Positions 16,698 through 26,146 of a DNA stretch of 64,000 nucleotides are shown piece after piece (positions within the stretch are counted from its first letter, which is position 1; each line of letters begins with the position of its first letter). The translations under genes were made by a program, and so were the position numbers. The stretch lies in the NCBI RefSeq assembly GCF_000799165.1, contig NZ_JUGF01000001.1, positions 248,001 to 312,000 on the forward strand, in the 5' to 3' direction. Origin of the DNA: Methylotenera versatilis 7. GTDB taxonomy: Bacteria; Pseudomonadota; Gammaproteobacteria; Burkholderiales; Methylophilaceae. The notes under the pieces were generated by a model. The model searched no databases and was not told the origin of the DNA. It was given only the letters and a program-made list of their open reading frames with translations.

Positions 16698-18134
16698 TTA
16701 AGAATGAGCAGCAACTGGTGGTATGTAAGCCAGGGCAGGTTTGCCACTAGTTGCTGTCTTAAGCACATTCCACAACATAATAATCATGCCGCTTAGATAT
16801 AACGCTCCTCCCAAAAGACGCGTCAAATAATATGGGTGCTTGGCTTTCACACTTTCAACAAAGGTATAAGTGAGTGTGCCGTCAGTATTGATAGCACGCC
16901 ACATTAAGCCTTCCATCACACCTGATATCCAAAGGGCAGAGATGTAAAGCACAATGCCTATCGTTGCGAGCCAGAAATGCCACTCAATCGCTGCGATGCT
17001 GTGCATTTGTTTTTGTCCGAATAGGCGAGGCACCATGTAATAAAGAGCGCCCATAGAAACCAAACCTACCCATCCCAATGCGCCTGAGTGTACATGGCCA
17101 ACGGTCCAGTCGGTGTAATGTGAAAGAGAGTTAACCGTTTTAATTGCCATCAATGGACCTTCAAAAGTACTCATGCCATAGAAAGACAATGAAACAATTA
17201 GAAAACGTAATATCGGATCTGTGCGCAGTTTGTGCCAAGCACCCGAGAGCGTCATAATACCGTTGATCATTCCACCCCAGCTAGGCGCTAACAGTATCAG
17301 TGAGAACGCCATACCTAGAGACTGCGTCCAGTCAGGTAAAGCGGTGTAGTGCAGATGGTGAGGTCCGGCCCACATATAGGTGAAAATCAACGCCCAAAAA
17401 TGCACGATTGATAAGCTATACGAATACACAGGGCGACCTGCCTGCTTAGGAACGAAGTAATACATGATGCCCAGGAAGCCAGCAGTCAGGAAAAAACCGA
17501 CAGCATTATGGCCATACCACCATTGCACCATCGCATCCTGTACGCCTGCATAGGCAGAATAAGATCGCCAGAAACTGACTGGCGTAGCTGCACTGTTTAC
17601 AATATGCAGTAAAGCAACTGCTAGAATGAATCCGCCAAAGAACCAATTCGCAACGTAGATATGATTTACTTTACGCTTGCTAATCGTGCCAAAGAATACA
17701 ACGGCATAAGCTATCCAAACTGCTGCAATCAAAAGATCGATAGGCCATTCCAGTTCGGCATATTCTTTTCCTTGCGTATAACCTAAAGGAAGGGAAATTG
17801 CCGCTGCCACGATGACAAGCTGCCATCCCCAGAAAGTAAACGCGGCTAGTTTTTTACAGAATAACTCTACTTGGCAGGTACGTTGCACTACATAATAAGA
17901 GGTTGCAAATAAGGTACAGCCACCAAAAGCAAAAATTACAGCATTGGTATGCAGAGGGCGTAGACGGCCAAAACTTGTCCAAGGCAAGCCTAAATTAAGC
18001 TCTGGCCAGACAAGTTGGGCAGCAATAATTACGCCTACCAACATGCCTACCACACCCCAAATTACGGCCATGATAGAAAATTGCCTTACAACCGAATCAT
18101 TATAGGCGGTTGTTTTTACATTCTGGTCTTGCAT
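16698..18134 (-). CDS. ccoN: cbb3-type cytochrome c oxidase subunit I
   Basis: 478 residues and about 12 membrane helices. The low-spin haem His is in [12 protein letters not shown] (H62). [18 protein letters not shown] holds the copper-B His and the helix of the cross-linked Tyr found in cbb3 enzymes. GPHHLHYT gives the next CuB ligands, and [12 protein letters not shown] the haem b and b3 His pair. It reduces O2 with high affinity and pumps protons. A perfect FNR box lies about 100 bp upstream, fitting microaerobic expression. Confidence 0.98.
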   Translation of the reverse strand: MQDQNVKTTAYNDSVVRQFSIMAVIWGVVGMLVGVIIAAQLVWPELNLGLPWTSFGRLRPLHTNAVIFAFGGCTLFATSYYVVQRTCQVELFCKKLAAFTFWGWQLVIVAAAISLPLGYTQGKEYAELEWPIDLLIAAVWIAYAVVFFGTISKRKVNHIYVANWFFGGFILAVALLHIVNSAATPVSFWRSYSAYAGVQDAMVQWWYGHNAVGFFLTAGFLGIMYYFVPKQAGRPVYSYSLSIVHFWALIFTYMWAGPHHLHYTALPDWTQSLGMAFSLILLAPSWGGMINGIMTLSGAWHKLRTDPILRFLIVSLSFYGMSTFEGPLMAIKTVNSLSHYTDWTVGHVHSGALGWVGLVSMGALYYMVPRLFGQKQMHSIAAIEWHFWLATIGIVLYISALWISGVMEGLMWRAINTDGTLTYTFVESVKAKHPYYLTRLLGGALYLSGMIIMLWNVLKTATSGKPALAYIPPVAAHS

Positions 18135-18229
18135 TTATTACCCCCGTATTGCTTATTGATTAACTACGTTTCGATAATTATTTGTGAGTTTTACAGGTGA
18201 CATTTTGTCGTAAGGGGCTGTAGGGCAAT

Positions 18230-18243
18230 TTGATATAAATCAA
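18230..18243. promoter_or_regulatory. FNR box upstream of ccoN (perfect consensus)
   Basis: TTGATATAAATCAA matches TTGAT-N4-ATCAA fully. With the centre at -41.5 for the minus strand, transcription would start near 18195 and the -10 position (18202-18207) reads CAAAAT, 4 of 6. The remainder of the 365-bp gap 18135-18499 holds the minus-strand terminator at 18446-18471 and nothing else I can support. Confidence 0.85.
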
Positions 18244-18445
18244 TCTTACGCAGAATACGCTTGCCTTCTGCTTCAATATCCTAAGGTAGCGTTGTGAGTT
18301 GCGGCGTCAATTAAGAAATGACTGATACTTAATGAGCTGTCAATGACTCAGTCAAGAGGTGTATTTGCTACGAAACTTTCATTAAGTAGATTCGTTTGGC
18401 AAATGCGGGGGTTGGGTTTTGAAAGCCATTGTAAATGGATAGCTA

Positions 18446-18471
18446 AATAAAAAGCCCTGCAATGAGGGCTT
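18446..18471 (-). terminator. Rho-independent terminator of the 18500-18781 gene
   Basis: Read on the minus strand, AAGCCCT pairs with AGGGCTT over a 6-base loop, followed by a T-rich stretch. It lies 28 bp after the stop codon of the small secreted protein gene. Confidence 0.8.
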
Positions 18472-18499
18472 GATAGAACTGGTGATGCTAGGGTTGATG

Positions 18500-18781
18500 C
18501 TACTTTTGATTGACGTCAACGCCACCGTCTTTGGGTTGTTCAGTCGTATTTTTGCCTTTTGGTCTGTTTTTATTATCTTTTTTATGATGCTTATCGCCAG
18601 TTTGTTTAGCATCACTATTCTCAACAGGCTGAGGTTCAAGGTAATTGCCATGGTCAGTGGCCTCTGGCACTTTATCCTTTTGTGTCTGTGCTGGCGGGCC
18701 TTCATCCACAGGTGCCGCGATAACCTGTGCAGAAGTGAATGAAATAAATGTAACCGCGATTAATGTCTGCAATCTGTTCAT
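18500..18781 (-). CDS. Small secreted, highly charged protein of unknown function
   Basis: 93 residues from the ATG at 18781, chosen because GGAGAA lies 7 bases upstream and the signal peptide then starts at residue 1 (MNRLQTLIAVTFISF, cleavage after VIAA). The mature ~70 residues are low in complexity, rich in Lys, Asp, Pro and Gln (for example DKHHKKDNKNRPKGK), with no Cys, so probably unstructured. Its own ribosome site and a good terminator argue that it is a real gene. Antisense and overlapping frames here are shadows. No function is recognised. Confidence 0.6.
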   Translation of the reverse strand: MNRLQTLIAVTFISFTSAQVIAAPVDEGPPAQTQKDKVPEATDHGNYLEPQPVENSDAKQTGDKHHKKDNKNRPKGKNTTEQPKDGGVDVNQK

Positions 18782-18920
18782 TATGTTCTCCGTAATCTCC
18801 AAAAAAATGAAATAACCTAAAAATTAATTTAGGATAAATAGACCTTAACTGAAGTTTCTGAGAGTGAATGTAAGGGATTGGCTGAAAGTTTTGTCAGAAT
18901 TCTTTGACATTGAAAGACAT

Positions 18921-18948
18921 AAAGCCTACCAGTTTATTGGCAGGCTTT
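18921..18948 (-). terminator. Stem-loop after the 19025-19294 gene
   Basis: AAAGCCTACCA pairs with TGGCAGGCTTT (one A-C mismatch) over a 6-base loop. It is probably the terminator of the minus-strand small gene ending at 19025; the T-run is weak. Confidence 0.5.
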
Positions 18949-19024
18949 AATGGGTGTTGTTTGGTTTAATTGGCTGTTGCCAGATATTTGCTGAATATCT
19001 GTTTAGCTATCTAAAAACGCACAA

Positions 19025-19294
19025 TTATTTTAATACTGCCTTATTCACCGTTTGGATTAAATTATCGTTATTTGCTTTTTTTGAGCCAAGTTTAGTTGCG
19101 CTGGCATTGGTGGCAGTAGCTGCTGCTGGCTTAACTGCTTCCACTTTATTCACAATTTGTGATTTCATGTGGCTGGATGTGTCATGCGTTGGTTCTTGAG
19201 TGCAGCCGCCCATAACGGTGGTCTGGCAGGCATTTGCGATTGTAGATGTTGCACATGCAACAGTGAAAACAATGGCAATTAGACTAAATTTCAT
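19025..19294 (-). CDS. Small secreted protein of unknown function with three Cys after a signal
   Basis: 89 residues. A signal peptide covers about residues 1-21 (LIAIVFTVACATSTIANA). The mature N-terminus has ACQTTVMGGCTQEP, two Cys eight residues apart that could form a disulfide or bind metal. The rest is Ala/Thr/Lys-rich (about 45-89) and probably disordered. AGGA lies 6 bases before the ATG. It is on the same strand as the 18500-18781 gene, with a similar plan of signal peptide and low-complexity tail. No function is recognised. Confidence 0.58.
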   Translation of the reverse strand: MKFSLIAIVFTVACATSTIANACQTTVMGGCTQEPTHDTSSHMKSQIVNKVEAVKPAAATATNASATKLGSKKANNDNLIQTVNKAVLK

Positions 19295-19460
19295 GATTAT
19301 TCCTATTAAAATTAAAAAAATGAATATACAGACAAGTTTATATAACCATTATTATAAATTTTAATTATTTCAGTTGCATTAAAAAATTGTAATCCAAATG
19401 TAATTAGCCTTAATTTGCTTGTAATAAAAACAATGTCTAATCGGTTATTATTAAAGTGAT

Positions 19461-20852
19461 ATGGAAATGCCATTGAATGACCAGCAAATTAAAGCCGAGC
19501 TTAATGATGGCGATATGCCCAATATGCCGACTTTAAAACAAGCATTCTGGTATTGGTTAAAGTTGGGCTTAATCAGTTTTGGCGGACCTGCTGGGCAAAT
19601 CAGCATCATGCACCAAGATTTAGTTGAAAATAAACGCTGGATTTCTGAAAAACGTTTTCTACATGCGCTTAATTATTGCATGCTGTTGCCGGGCCCGGAA
19701 GCGCAACAGCTAGCCACATATATTGGCTGGTTAATGCATCGTATATGGGGTGGCTTAATTGCTGGTGGCCTATTTGTACTGCCATCGCTGTTTATCTTAA
19801 TTGCCTTAAGTTACATTTACATGCGCTTTGGTAATCTGCCTGCTATCGCTAGTATTTTGTACGGAATTAAACCGGCAGTGGTTGCAATCGTGTTATTTGC
19901 AGCTCACAAAATGGGTTCGCGAGTACTTAAAAATAAAGCACTTTGGACAATTGCAGGGTCTTCATTTATTGCCATTACTTTCTTTCAGGTACCTTTCCCA
20001 TTCATTGTAGGGGTCGCCATATTGCTGGGGTTAATCATTAATCATTTTCAGCCAGCATTACTGACTGCATCTGCAGACCATTTGGCGGCGCAAAAAAGTA
20101 ATGGTAGTGCACTAATTGATGACAATACGCCCACGCCTGCCCACGCTCGATTCAGGCTCAAAAAATTTGTCAGAGTGTTAGCGGTTGGCATCGGTATTTG
20201 GCTATTGAGTATGTTGGTATTGGTGCTGCAATATGGTTGGGATGCCACATTGACGCAAATGGGATGGTTTTTTACTAAAGCCGCTTTATTTACTTTTGGT
20301 GGCGCTTATGCAGTTTTGCCTTATGTATTTCAAAATGCAGTTGAGCATTATCAATGGCTGACCGTCACACAAATGATGGATGGCTTAGCTTTAGGTGAAA
20401 CCACGCCGGGACCGCTGATTATGGTGGTCACTTTTATTGGTTTTGTTGGCGCTTGGACACAACCTTTTTTTTGCGCTGATAATGCATTGTTTTCAGCGAT
20501 TTTAGCGGCATGTGTAGTCACTTTCTTTACATTTTTACCTTCGTTTGTTTTTATATTTTTGGGCGCACCATTGATTGAATCGACGCAAGATAACGTAAAG
20601 CTGACTGCACCATTAATGGCCATTACGGCGGCAGTTGTTGGTGTCATTGTTAGTTTAGCCTTATTTTTTGCAGTACATATTTTCTGGCCAAAAGGTGATT
20701 TGTCATTCAATCATGTCTTGATTAACTTAGACTGGTTAGCATGTGGGCTAACGTTGGCAGCAGTAATGGCATTGTTTAAGTTTAAATTGAGCGTGATAAA
20801 GTTAATTGGCATTTTTGCTGTCATAGGCTGGTTTCTTCATACTTTATTTTGA
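19461..20852 (+). CDS. chrA: Chromate transporter (ChrA/CHR family, two-domain)
   Basis: 463 residues, the long bidomain form of the CHR superfamily, with 10-13 membrane helices. The first CHR motif is LGLISFGGPAGQISIMH followed by NYCMLLPGPEAQQLATYIG. The second half repeats the plan (FFTKAALFTFGGAYAVLPYV, LGETTPGPLIMVVTFIG). ChrA exports chromate by a proton-linked mechanism, with sulfate-like recognition. No chrB regulator is adjacent, so it may serve general oxyanion efflux. It precedes the glutathione peroxidase gene by 85 bp. Confidence 0.92.
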   Translation: MEMPLNDQQIKAELNDGDMPNMPTLKQAFWYWLKLGLISFGGPAGQISIMHQDLVENKRWISEKRFLHALNYCMLLPGPEAQQLATYIGWLMHRIWGGLIAGGLFVLPSLFILIALSYIYMRFGNLPAIASILYGIKPAVVAIVLFAAHKMGSRVLKNKALWTIAGSSFIAITFFQVPFPFIVGVAILLGLIINHFQPALLTASADHLAAQKSNGSALIDDNTPTPAHARFRLKKFVRVLAVGIGIWLLSMLVLVLQYGWDATLTQMGWFFTKAALFTFGGAYAVLPYVFQNAVEHYQWLTVTQMMDGLALGETTPGPLIMVVTFIGFVGAWTQPFFCADNALFSAILAACVVTFFTFLPSFVFIFLGAPLIESTQDNVKLTAPLMAITAAVVGVIVSLALFFAVHIFWPKGDLSFNHVLINLDWLACGLTLAAVMALFKFKLSVIKLIGIFAVIGWFLHTLF

Positions 20853-20937
20853 GTTGAGTTCTAGCAAAAGCAACGAACGATTAAGCCCGTTTTCAGTCTG
20901 TCAGACATGCCGTTAAATTATTTTAGAAGACACAATA

Positions 20938-21495
20938 ATGAACATCAATATGAGAATAAATTTAGCAACCAGTTTAATTGGGCTGTTTGTTTTGGGGGCT
21001 AGTGTGGCAGCGAATGCAGCAGTTTGCCCAGAGTTGTACAATCATCAATACACGACATTGCAAGGCGACAAAATTAACCTGTGTGATTATCAGGATAAGC
21101 CGATATTAGTCGTGAATACGGCGAGTAAATGTGGGTTTACACCACAGTTTGAAGCGCTGGAAGGGTTGTATAAAAAACATAAAGCACAAGGCTTGTTAGT
21201 GGTTGGTTTTCCTTCTAACGACTTCAAGCAAGAACCGGGTGACAATAAAGCCATTGGCGATTTTTGTAAATTGACTTATGCCGTAAATTTTCCAATGACA
21301 ACTAAAAGTTCGGTGTCAGGCGCAAACGCCAATTCTTTTTATAAGCAATTGGCACAGAAAACTGGCCAAGTGCCTAAGTGGAATTTTTATAAATATGTGA
21401 TTCTGCCGGGCGGTAAAGAGGTGTATGCATTTGAAAGCACTGTATTACCGGACTCTGCTGAAATTATCGGTAAAATAAAACCATTTTTAAAATAA
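20938..21495 (+). CDS. Exported glutathione peroxidase family protein
   Basis: 185 residues. A signal peptide (about 1-29, ending VAANAA) predicts a periplasmic enzyme, unlike the cytosolic BtuE/BsaA type. The catalytic Cys is in NTASKCGFTPQ, the Gln-type region is FPSNDF, and the Trp/Asn motif is WNFYKYVILPGG, giving the Cys-Gln-Trp-Asn tetrad of the family. It reduces peroxides using thiols, more likely thioredoxin-like than glutathione in bacteria. It is downstream of chrA and ends at a bidirectional terminator. An in-frame ATG at 20950 is an alternative start. Confidence 0.92.
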   Translation: MNINMRINLATSLIGLFVLGASVAANAAVCPELYNHQYTTLQGDKINLCDYQDKPILVVNTASKCGFTPQFEALEGLYKKHKAQGLLVVGFPSNDFKQEPGDNKAIGDFCKLTYAVNFPMTTKSSVSGANANSFYKQLAQKTGQVPKWNFYKYVILPGGKEVYAFESTVLPDSAEIIGKIKPFLK

Positions 21496-21523
21496 ATGGT
21501 TTTTAATATAGGTAATATGAAAT

Positions 21524-21550
21524 AAAAAAGAGGCTTAAGGCCTCTTTTTT
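21524..21550. terminator. Bidirectional rho-independent terminator
   Basis: AAAAAAGAGGC and GCCTCTTTTTT are perfect inverted arms with a 5-base loop. It has A/T runs on both sides, so it serves both the glutathione peroxidase gene (plus) and ppsR (minus). Confidence 0.85.
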
Positions 21551-21602
21551 ATGATTTTAATGACGTTAATTCAATCATTTTTAAAGTTAATCGCTCAGTC
21601 GT

Positions 21603-22412
21603 CTATTTTGCGGGTTGGCGTGTTTTTTGCAAAATGATTGCAGATAACTCTTCAATTGAGCGGCTGGTTGAATCCGCCCACGTAATGTTGTTGTTGCGCA
21701 TGAGGTTTTCAGCGGTGGCGATTTCTTTGCGACAGTTCTCCAGTGATGCATAAAAACTATCTGGTCTGCGCTCAGAGCGCACAGAATGTAGGCGTTCCGG
21801 TTTAATGGTTAACCCAAAAATCTTATCAATATGTTTGTACAATACTTCAGGCAGTGTGCCACGCTCAAAGTCTTCAGGAATCAGTGGGTAGTTTGCCGCT
21901 TTAATGCCAAATTGCATGGCTAAATAAATGCTGGTTGGGGTTTTTCCGCAGCGTGATACGCCGATCAAAATCACTTGTGCTTCATCAAGGCCAAAATTTG
22001 TCATGCCGTCATCATGCCCAAGCGTAAAACTAATGGCTTCCATACGCTCGTGATAATTAGTGCCCATCACGCTATGCGCAATGCCTGCACCAGTGAGCGG
22101 TTTTTGGTCTAATTCCAAACCCAATGGGTCAATAAACGTGGTAAATAAATCAATAAAGTAGGCGTTGGCTTGTTTTAAGCTGTTACGTAACTCCATGTTA
22201 CCTAAAGACATAATGACAGTTGGTCTGGCATTATCTTCTTCGGTGGCGTGTGATATGGCATCTTTTGCCAGCTGAATTTTTTCTAAAGTGTCGGTAAATG
22301 GCATCCGTACTTGTTTAAAATTGGTGCGTGGAAAATGCTCCAGTAGCTTTCCCAAAGCACTAGCGGTAATGCCAGTGCCGTCAGAAATAAAAAACACAGT
22401 ACGGTGATCCAT
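21603..22412 (-). CDS. ppsR: PEP synthase regulatory protein (bifunctional kinase/pyrophosphorylase)
   Basis: 269 residues, normal PpsR length (DUF299 family). The N-terminus VFFISDGTGITASALGKLL and the P-loop-like GVSRCGKTPTSIYLA are diagnostic. The enzyme phosphorylates PEP synthase with ADP to inactivate it, and reverses this with phosphate. It lies 38 bp after ppsA on the same strand, so regulator and target are co-transcribed. Confidence 0.95.
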   Translation of the reverse strand: MDHRTVFFISDGTGITASALGKLLEHFPRTNFKQVRMPFTDTLEKIQLAKDAISHATEEDNARPTVIMSLGNMELRNSLKQANAYFIDLFTTFIDPLGLELDQKPLTGAGIAHSVMGTNYHERMEAISFTLGHDDGMTNFGLDEAQVILIGVSRCGKTPTSIYLAMQFGIKAANYPLIPEDFERGTLPEVLYKHIDKIFGLTIKPERLHSVRSERRPDSFYASLENCRKEIATAENLMRNNNITWADSTSRSIEELSAIILQKTRQPAK

Positions 22413-22450
22413 TAACTATAACCTTTATTTTTCAGCTTTATTTTCTAGCT

Positions 22451-24826
22451 TTATTTCTTGGTAAGACGCTGCCAAGTCGCAACCACGGTATCTGGGTTAA
22501 GCGATACAGATTGAATGCCTTCAGCAACCAGCCATTCAGCAAAATCAGGATGGTCTGATGGGCCTTGGCCACAAATGCCAACGTATTTGCCCAAACGATT
22601 ACAGGTGCTAATCGCCATTTTTAATAATGCTTTTACCGCATCGTTACGCTCGTCAAAGCCATCAGCCAAGATACCAGAGTCTCTATCCATGCCCAATGTT
22701 AGTTGCGTTAAATCGTTAGAGCCGATTGAGAAGCCATCGAAGTATTCTAAGAACTGTTCAGCTAACAGGGCGTTAGAAGGGATCTCGCACATCATGATTA
22801 AACGCAAGCCATTTTCGCCGCGCTTAAGGCCATTCTCAGCCATGATATCAGTCACGGCTTTAGCTTCAGCCAAAGTGCGCACAAAAGGAATCATTAGTTC
22901 AACGTTAACTAAGCCCATTTCATCGCGTACTTTTTTCATGGCAGTACATTCCATGGCAAAACACTCTTTAAAGTCTTCTGCCATATAACGTGCCGCACCA
23001 CGGAAGCCAATCATTGGATTTTCTTCATCTGGTTCGTAAATATCGCCGCCAACCAATTTTTTGTATTCGTTTGATTTGAAATCAGACGTACGCACAATCA
23101 CTGGTTTTGGGTAGAAAGCAGCAGCAATAGTTGCAACACCTTCCGCAACTTTATCAATATAAAATTGTTTAGGTGATGCATAACCGCGCGCGCGCGTTTT
23201 AATGATGGTTTGAATGGCTTTTGGCATTGCATCCACATTTAAAATCGCTTTCGGGTGAATACCAACCATGTTGTTAATCACAAATTCCAATCGCGCTAAA
23301 CCAACGCCATCATTGGGGATTTGCGCAAAACTGAATGCCATATCAGGATTGCCGACGTTCATCATGATTTTGCAGGGCGGTTTTGGTAATGCGCTGTTTG
23401 CTTGTGATGATACTTCAAAATCTAACGCACCGTGATAGACAAAACCGGTTTCGCCCTCAGCACATGAAACGGTGACAATTTCGCCTTCGCGCAATAAATC
23501 AGTCGCATTAACAGAGCCAACAATCGCTGGAATACCCAATTCGCGCGCGATAATCGCTGCGTGACAAGTGCGGCCGCCACGATTGGTCACCAAAGCAGAA
23601 GCGCGTTTCATTACAGGCTCCCAGTTTGGGTCAGTCATATCGGCGACCAATACATCACCTGGTTGTACTTCATGCATTTGTGCAGGATCTAAAACAATTC
23701 TAACCGGGCCAACACCTACTTTTTGTGTCACTGCACGGCCTGCAACTAATGGTATAGAAGAGTGCTTCTGTAGCTTGTAAGATTCCGTTACGTTTTTCAG
23801 TGATTCTTGTGATTTCACTGTCTCTGGACGTGCTTGTAGAATATACAGTTTGTTATCTAAACCGTTTTTGCCCCACTCAATATCCATCGGACAGCCATAA
23901 TGCGACTCAATAGTCATGGCGTAGGTGGCTAATTCTAAAATATCTGCATCCGATAATGAGTACACGTCTGCTTGCGCTGGATCCACATCTACCGTCAGTG
24001 TGCTTTTGCCTGCTTGCGTGGCATCGCTAAATACCATTTTAATTAATTTAGAGCCCATGGTGCGGCGCACAATCGCTGGTTTTCCAAGCGCTAATAATGG
24101 TTTGTGCACGTAAAACTCATCAGGATTTACCGCGCCTTGTACCACTGTTTCGCCCAAACCGTAAGATGACGTGATAAACGCCACATCTTTAAAGCCGGAT
24201 TCCGTATCAATAGTAAACATCACGCCAGCACAGCCGATGTCTGAACGCACCATTTGTTGCACACCAGCTGACAACGCGACATCTGCATGGACAAAACCTT
24301 TATGTACACGGTAAGAAATCGCACGATCATTATATAAAGAAGCGAATACTTCTTTGATAGCATGGTTAATGTTATCCAAACCATGAATGTTCAAAAAGCT
24401 TTCTTGTTGGCCGGCAAATGAAGCATCAGGCAAGTCTTCTGCTGTGGCAGAAGAGCGCACTGCGAAAGTTGTACCAGCGGCAGAATTGTCAGTCAGGCGT
24501 GCATAGTTTTCAGCAATTGCAGCAGTTAATGCTGGTGGAAAAGGTGCATCCATCATCCATGTGCGAATTTGTGCACCGCAGATTGCTAGCGCTTGCGTGT
24601 CATCTGCATTTAAATTATCCAGCAAATCATTGATTTTTTTATCTAAGCCATCTTGTGCTAAAAACTCACGGAATGCATGAGCGGTTGTAGCAAAACCAGT
24701 CGGCACGCGTACGCCTTTGGCTTTTAGCTGTGAAATCATTTCGCCTAAAGAAGCATTTTTACCACCAACTGATCCTACATCTGTATTACGGAGCTGTTCA
24801 AATGGAACTACGTGAGCTGCTGACAT
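22451..24826 (-). CDS. ppsA: Phosphoenolpyruvate synthase
   Basis: 791 residues, full length. The N-terminal ATP-binding domain begins [11 protein letters not shown] and includes [25 protein letters not shown]. The phosphohistidine domain has [21 protein letters not shown] with the catalytic His near residue 420 and the regulatory Thr two residues before it. The C-terminal PEP-binding domain carries [17 protein letters not shown] and [11 protein letters not shown]. It converts pyruvate, ATP and water to PEP, AMP and phosphate, which a methylotroph using the ribulose monophosphate cycle with KDPG cleavage needs for gluconeogenesis. ppsR follows. Confidence 0.98.
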   Translation of the reverse strand: MSAAHVVPFEQLRNTDVGSVGGKNASLGEMISQLKAKGVRVPTGFATTAHAFREFLAQDGLDKKINDLLDNLNADDTQALAICGAQIRTWMMDAPFPPALTAAIAENYARLTDNSAAGTTFAVRSSATAEDLPDASFAGQQESFLNIHGLDNINHAIKEVFASLYNDRAISYRVHKGFVHADVALSAGVQQMVRSDIGCAGVMFTIDTESGFKDVAFITSSYGLGETVVQGAVNPDEFYVHKPLLALGKPAIVRRTMGSKLIKMVFSDATQAGKSTLTVDVDPAQADVYSLSDADILELATYAMTIESHYGCPMDIEWGKNGLDNKLYILQARPETVKSQESLKNVTESYKLQKHSSIPLVAGRAVTQKVGVGPVRIVLDPAQMHEVQPGDVLVADMTDPNWEPVMKRASALVTNRGGRTCHAAIIARELGIPAIVGSVNATDLLREGEIVTVSCAEGETGFVYHGALDFEVSSQANSALPKPPCKIMMNVGNPDMAFSFAQIPNDGVGLARLEFVINNMVGIHPKAILNVDAMPKAIQTIIKTRARGYASPKQFYIDKVAEGVATIAAAFYPKPVIVRTSDFKSNEYKKLVGGDIYEPDEENPMIGFRGAARYMAEDFKECFAMECTAMKKVRDEMGLVNVELMIPFVRTLAEAKAVTDIMAENGLKRGENGLRLIMMCEIPSNALLAEQFLEYFDGFSIGSNDLTQLTLGMDRDSGILADGFDERNDAVKALLKMAISTCNRLGKYVGICGQGPSDHPDFAEWLVAEGIQSVSLNPDTVVATWQRLTKK

Positions 24827-24863
24827 GCTGAAATCCCTTAATTTTTTACAGAAAAACTAGATT

Positions 24864-24892
24864 AATAGTGCTTTATAAATATGCACACTATT
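24864..24892. promoter_or_regulatory. Inverted repeat upstream of ppsA
   Basis: AATAGTG and CACTATT are 7-bp inverted arms around a TTTATAAAT core, 38-66 bp before the ppsA start. The position suits an operator over the ppsA promoter; the regulator is unknown. Confidence 0.35.
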
Positions 24893-25015
24893 GATTGTTA
24901 AATGTTTATGTTCGTTATTGTGCCAAAATAGCCCGTTAATGTCACGTTACATCAGTAGCTCAACTGGACTAAAAGCAGCTAAATTGTCATGGTTTTGTTC
25001 GTTTAAGCTAAAATA

Positions 25016-26065
25016 ATGGAAATAGTTAAGCGCAGAATAGCCAAGCACGTCATGAATAATTTAAATCTTATACCTTGTGAAAAATTGCAGTTGCAACAAG
25101 TGACAGTAACGACTACAGCACGTTTACATATGGGGTTTGTCGATTTAAATGGCAGTAAAGGCCGAATGTTTGGTAGTTTGGGAGTGGCTTTAAATGCACC
25201 GGCAACTCGATTAACAGTTGCTAGAGGTAAAAAAACGTTAAATGTGGCTAACGGTGACGATTGTGTTGATAAAATCGTTGAAAATATCAAAAAAAAGCTA
25301 AATGTTGAATTGGATATTTCGGTTGAAATTCATGAAAAGATAACTGAGCATGCGGGGTTAGGTTCTGGCACGCAGATGGCTTTAGCGATTGGTACAGGCA
25401 TTAATGCCTTGTTTGATTTAAATCTAACGACTGCGCAATTAGCTGCTATGACAAGCAGGGGCCGTCGTTCCGGTATTGGTATCGGTACGTTTGAGCAAGG
25501 CGGTTTAGTATTTGATGGTGGCAGGAATACATATCAAAATAATCCACAAGAAAATAACCGACAATCCCCACCGATAATTGCGCGCCATGATTTTCCACAA
25601 GAGTGGCCAATTTTGTTGATGATGGATAACGATGACCAAGGTATATTTGGCGATGCGGAATTGCAAGCTTTTGGGACCTTGCCTCATGCAGATTTAGCCA
25701 CTGCGCAAGCGTTAAGTCACCGCGTGTTAATGCAAGCATTGCCCGCAATTGTTGAGCGTGATTACGCACAATTTTCTCAAGCGATTCATGCCTTGCAATT
25801 AGCGACAGGCGCCTATTTTTCTGCTGCGCAAGGTGGACATTATAAAAGTGCGAAAGTGTCGGAAGCGCTCGGTTATTTAAACACCCAAGGTGTGATATGT
25901 GCGGGGCAAAGCTCTTGGGGGCCAACCGGGTTTGCCATATTTGAGAATGACGATATTGCCAATAAAATGTTGAATCAATTACAGCAGAGGTTTTCTAAAT
26001 TCGGCCAGCTGCGCTTTCAATTGATGCGCGCTAAAAATACCGGCGCTACTATTCAGTTAGGCTAA
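25016..26065 (+). CDS. Beta-ribofuranosylaminobenzene 5'-phosphate synthase (beta-RFAP synthase)
   Basis: 349 residues of the GHMP kinase superfamily. LHMGFVDLNGSKGRMFGSLG is the family start and EHAGLGSGTQMALAIG the glycine-rich motif; SRGRRSGIGIGTFEQGG is characteristic of beta-RFAP synthase. It condenses p-aminobenzoate with PRPP and releases CO2, the first committed step of tetrahydromethanopterin synthesis. Pab is probably supplied by pabB at 42 kb. An internal ATG at 25052 is an alternative start. It is the first gene of the H4MPT cluster and 81 bp upstream of mtdB. Confidence 0.92.
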   Translation: MEIVKRRIAKHVMNNLNLIPCEKLQLQQVTVTTTARLHMGFVDLNGSKGRMFGSLGVALNAPATRLTVARGKKTLNVANGDDCVDKIVENIKKKLNVELDISVEIHEKITEHAGLGSGTQMALAIGTGINALFDLNLTTAQLAAMTSRGRRSGIGIGTFEQGGLVFDGGRNTYQNNPQENNRQSPPIIARHDFPQEWPILLMMDNDDQGIFGDAELQAFGTLPHADLATAQALSHRVLMQALPAIVERDYAQFSQAIHALQLATGAYFSAAQGGHYKSAKVSEALGYLNTQGVICAGQSSWGPTGFAIFENDDIANKMLNQLQQRFSKFGQLRFQLMRAKNTGATIQLG

Positions 26066-26146
26066 GCGCTTATTTAAGTAACGTTAATATTTAAACGTAG
26101 CTGTAAAGTAACTCATATTAAGTCCATCCTATAAAGATAAATTATC

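Noticed and set aside
18382-18705. 107-codon minus-strand frame
   Set aside because: It overlaps the small secreted protein gene and its terminator, with no signal or family resemblance; a shadow frame.
22515-22988. 157-codon plus-strand frame inside ppsA
   Set aside because: It is antisense to conserved ppsA coding sequence, and its composition follows the complementary codons.
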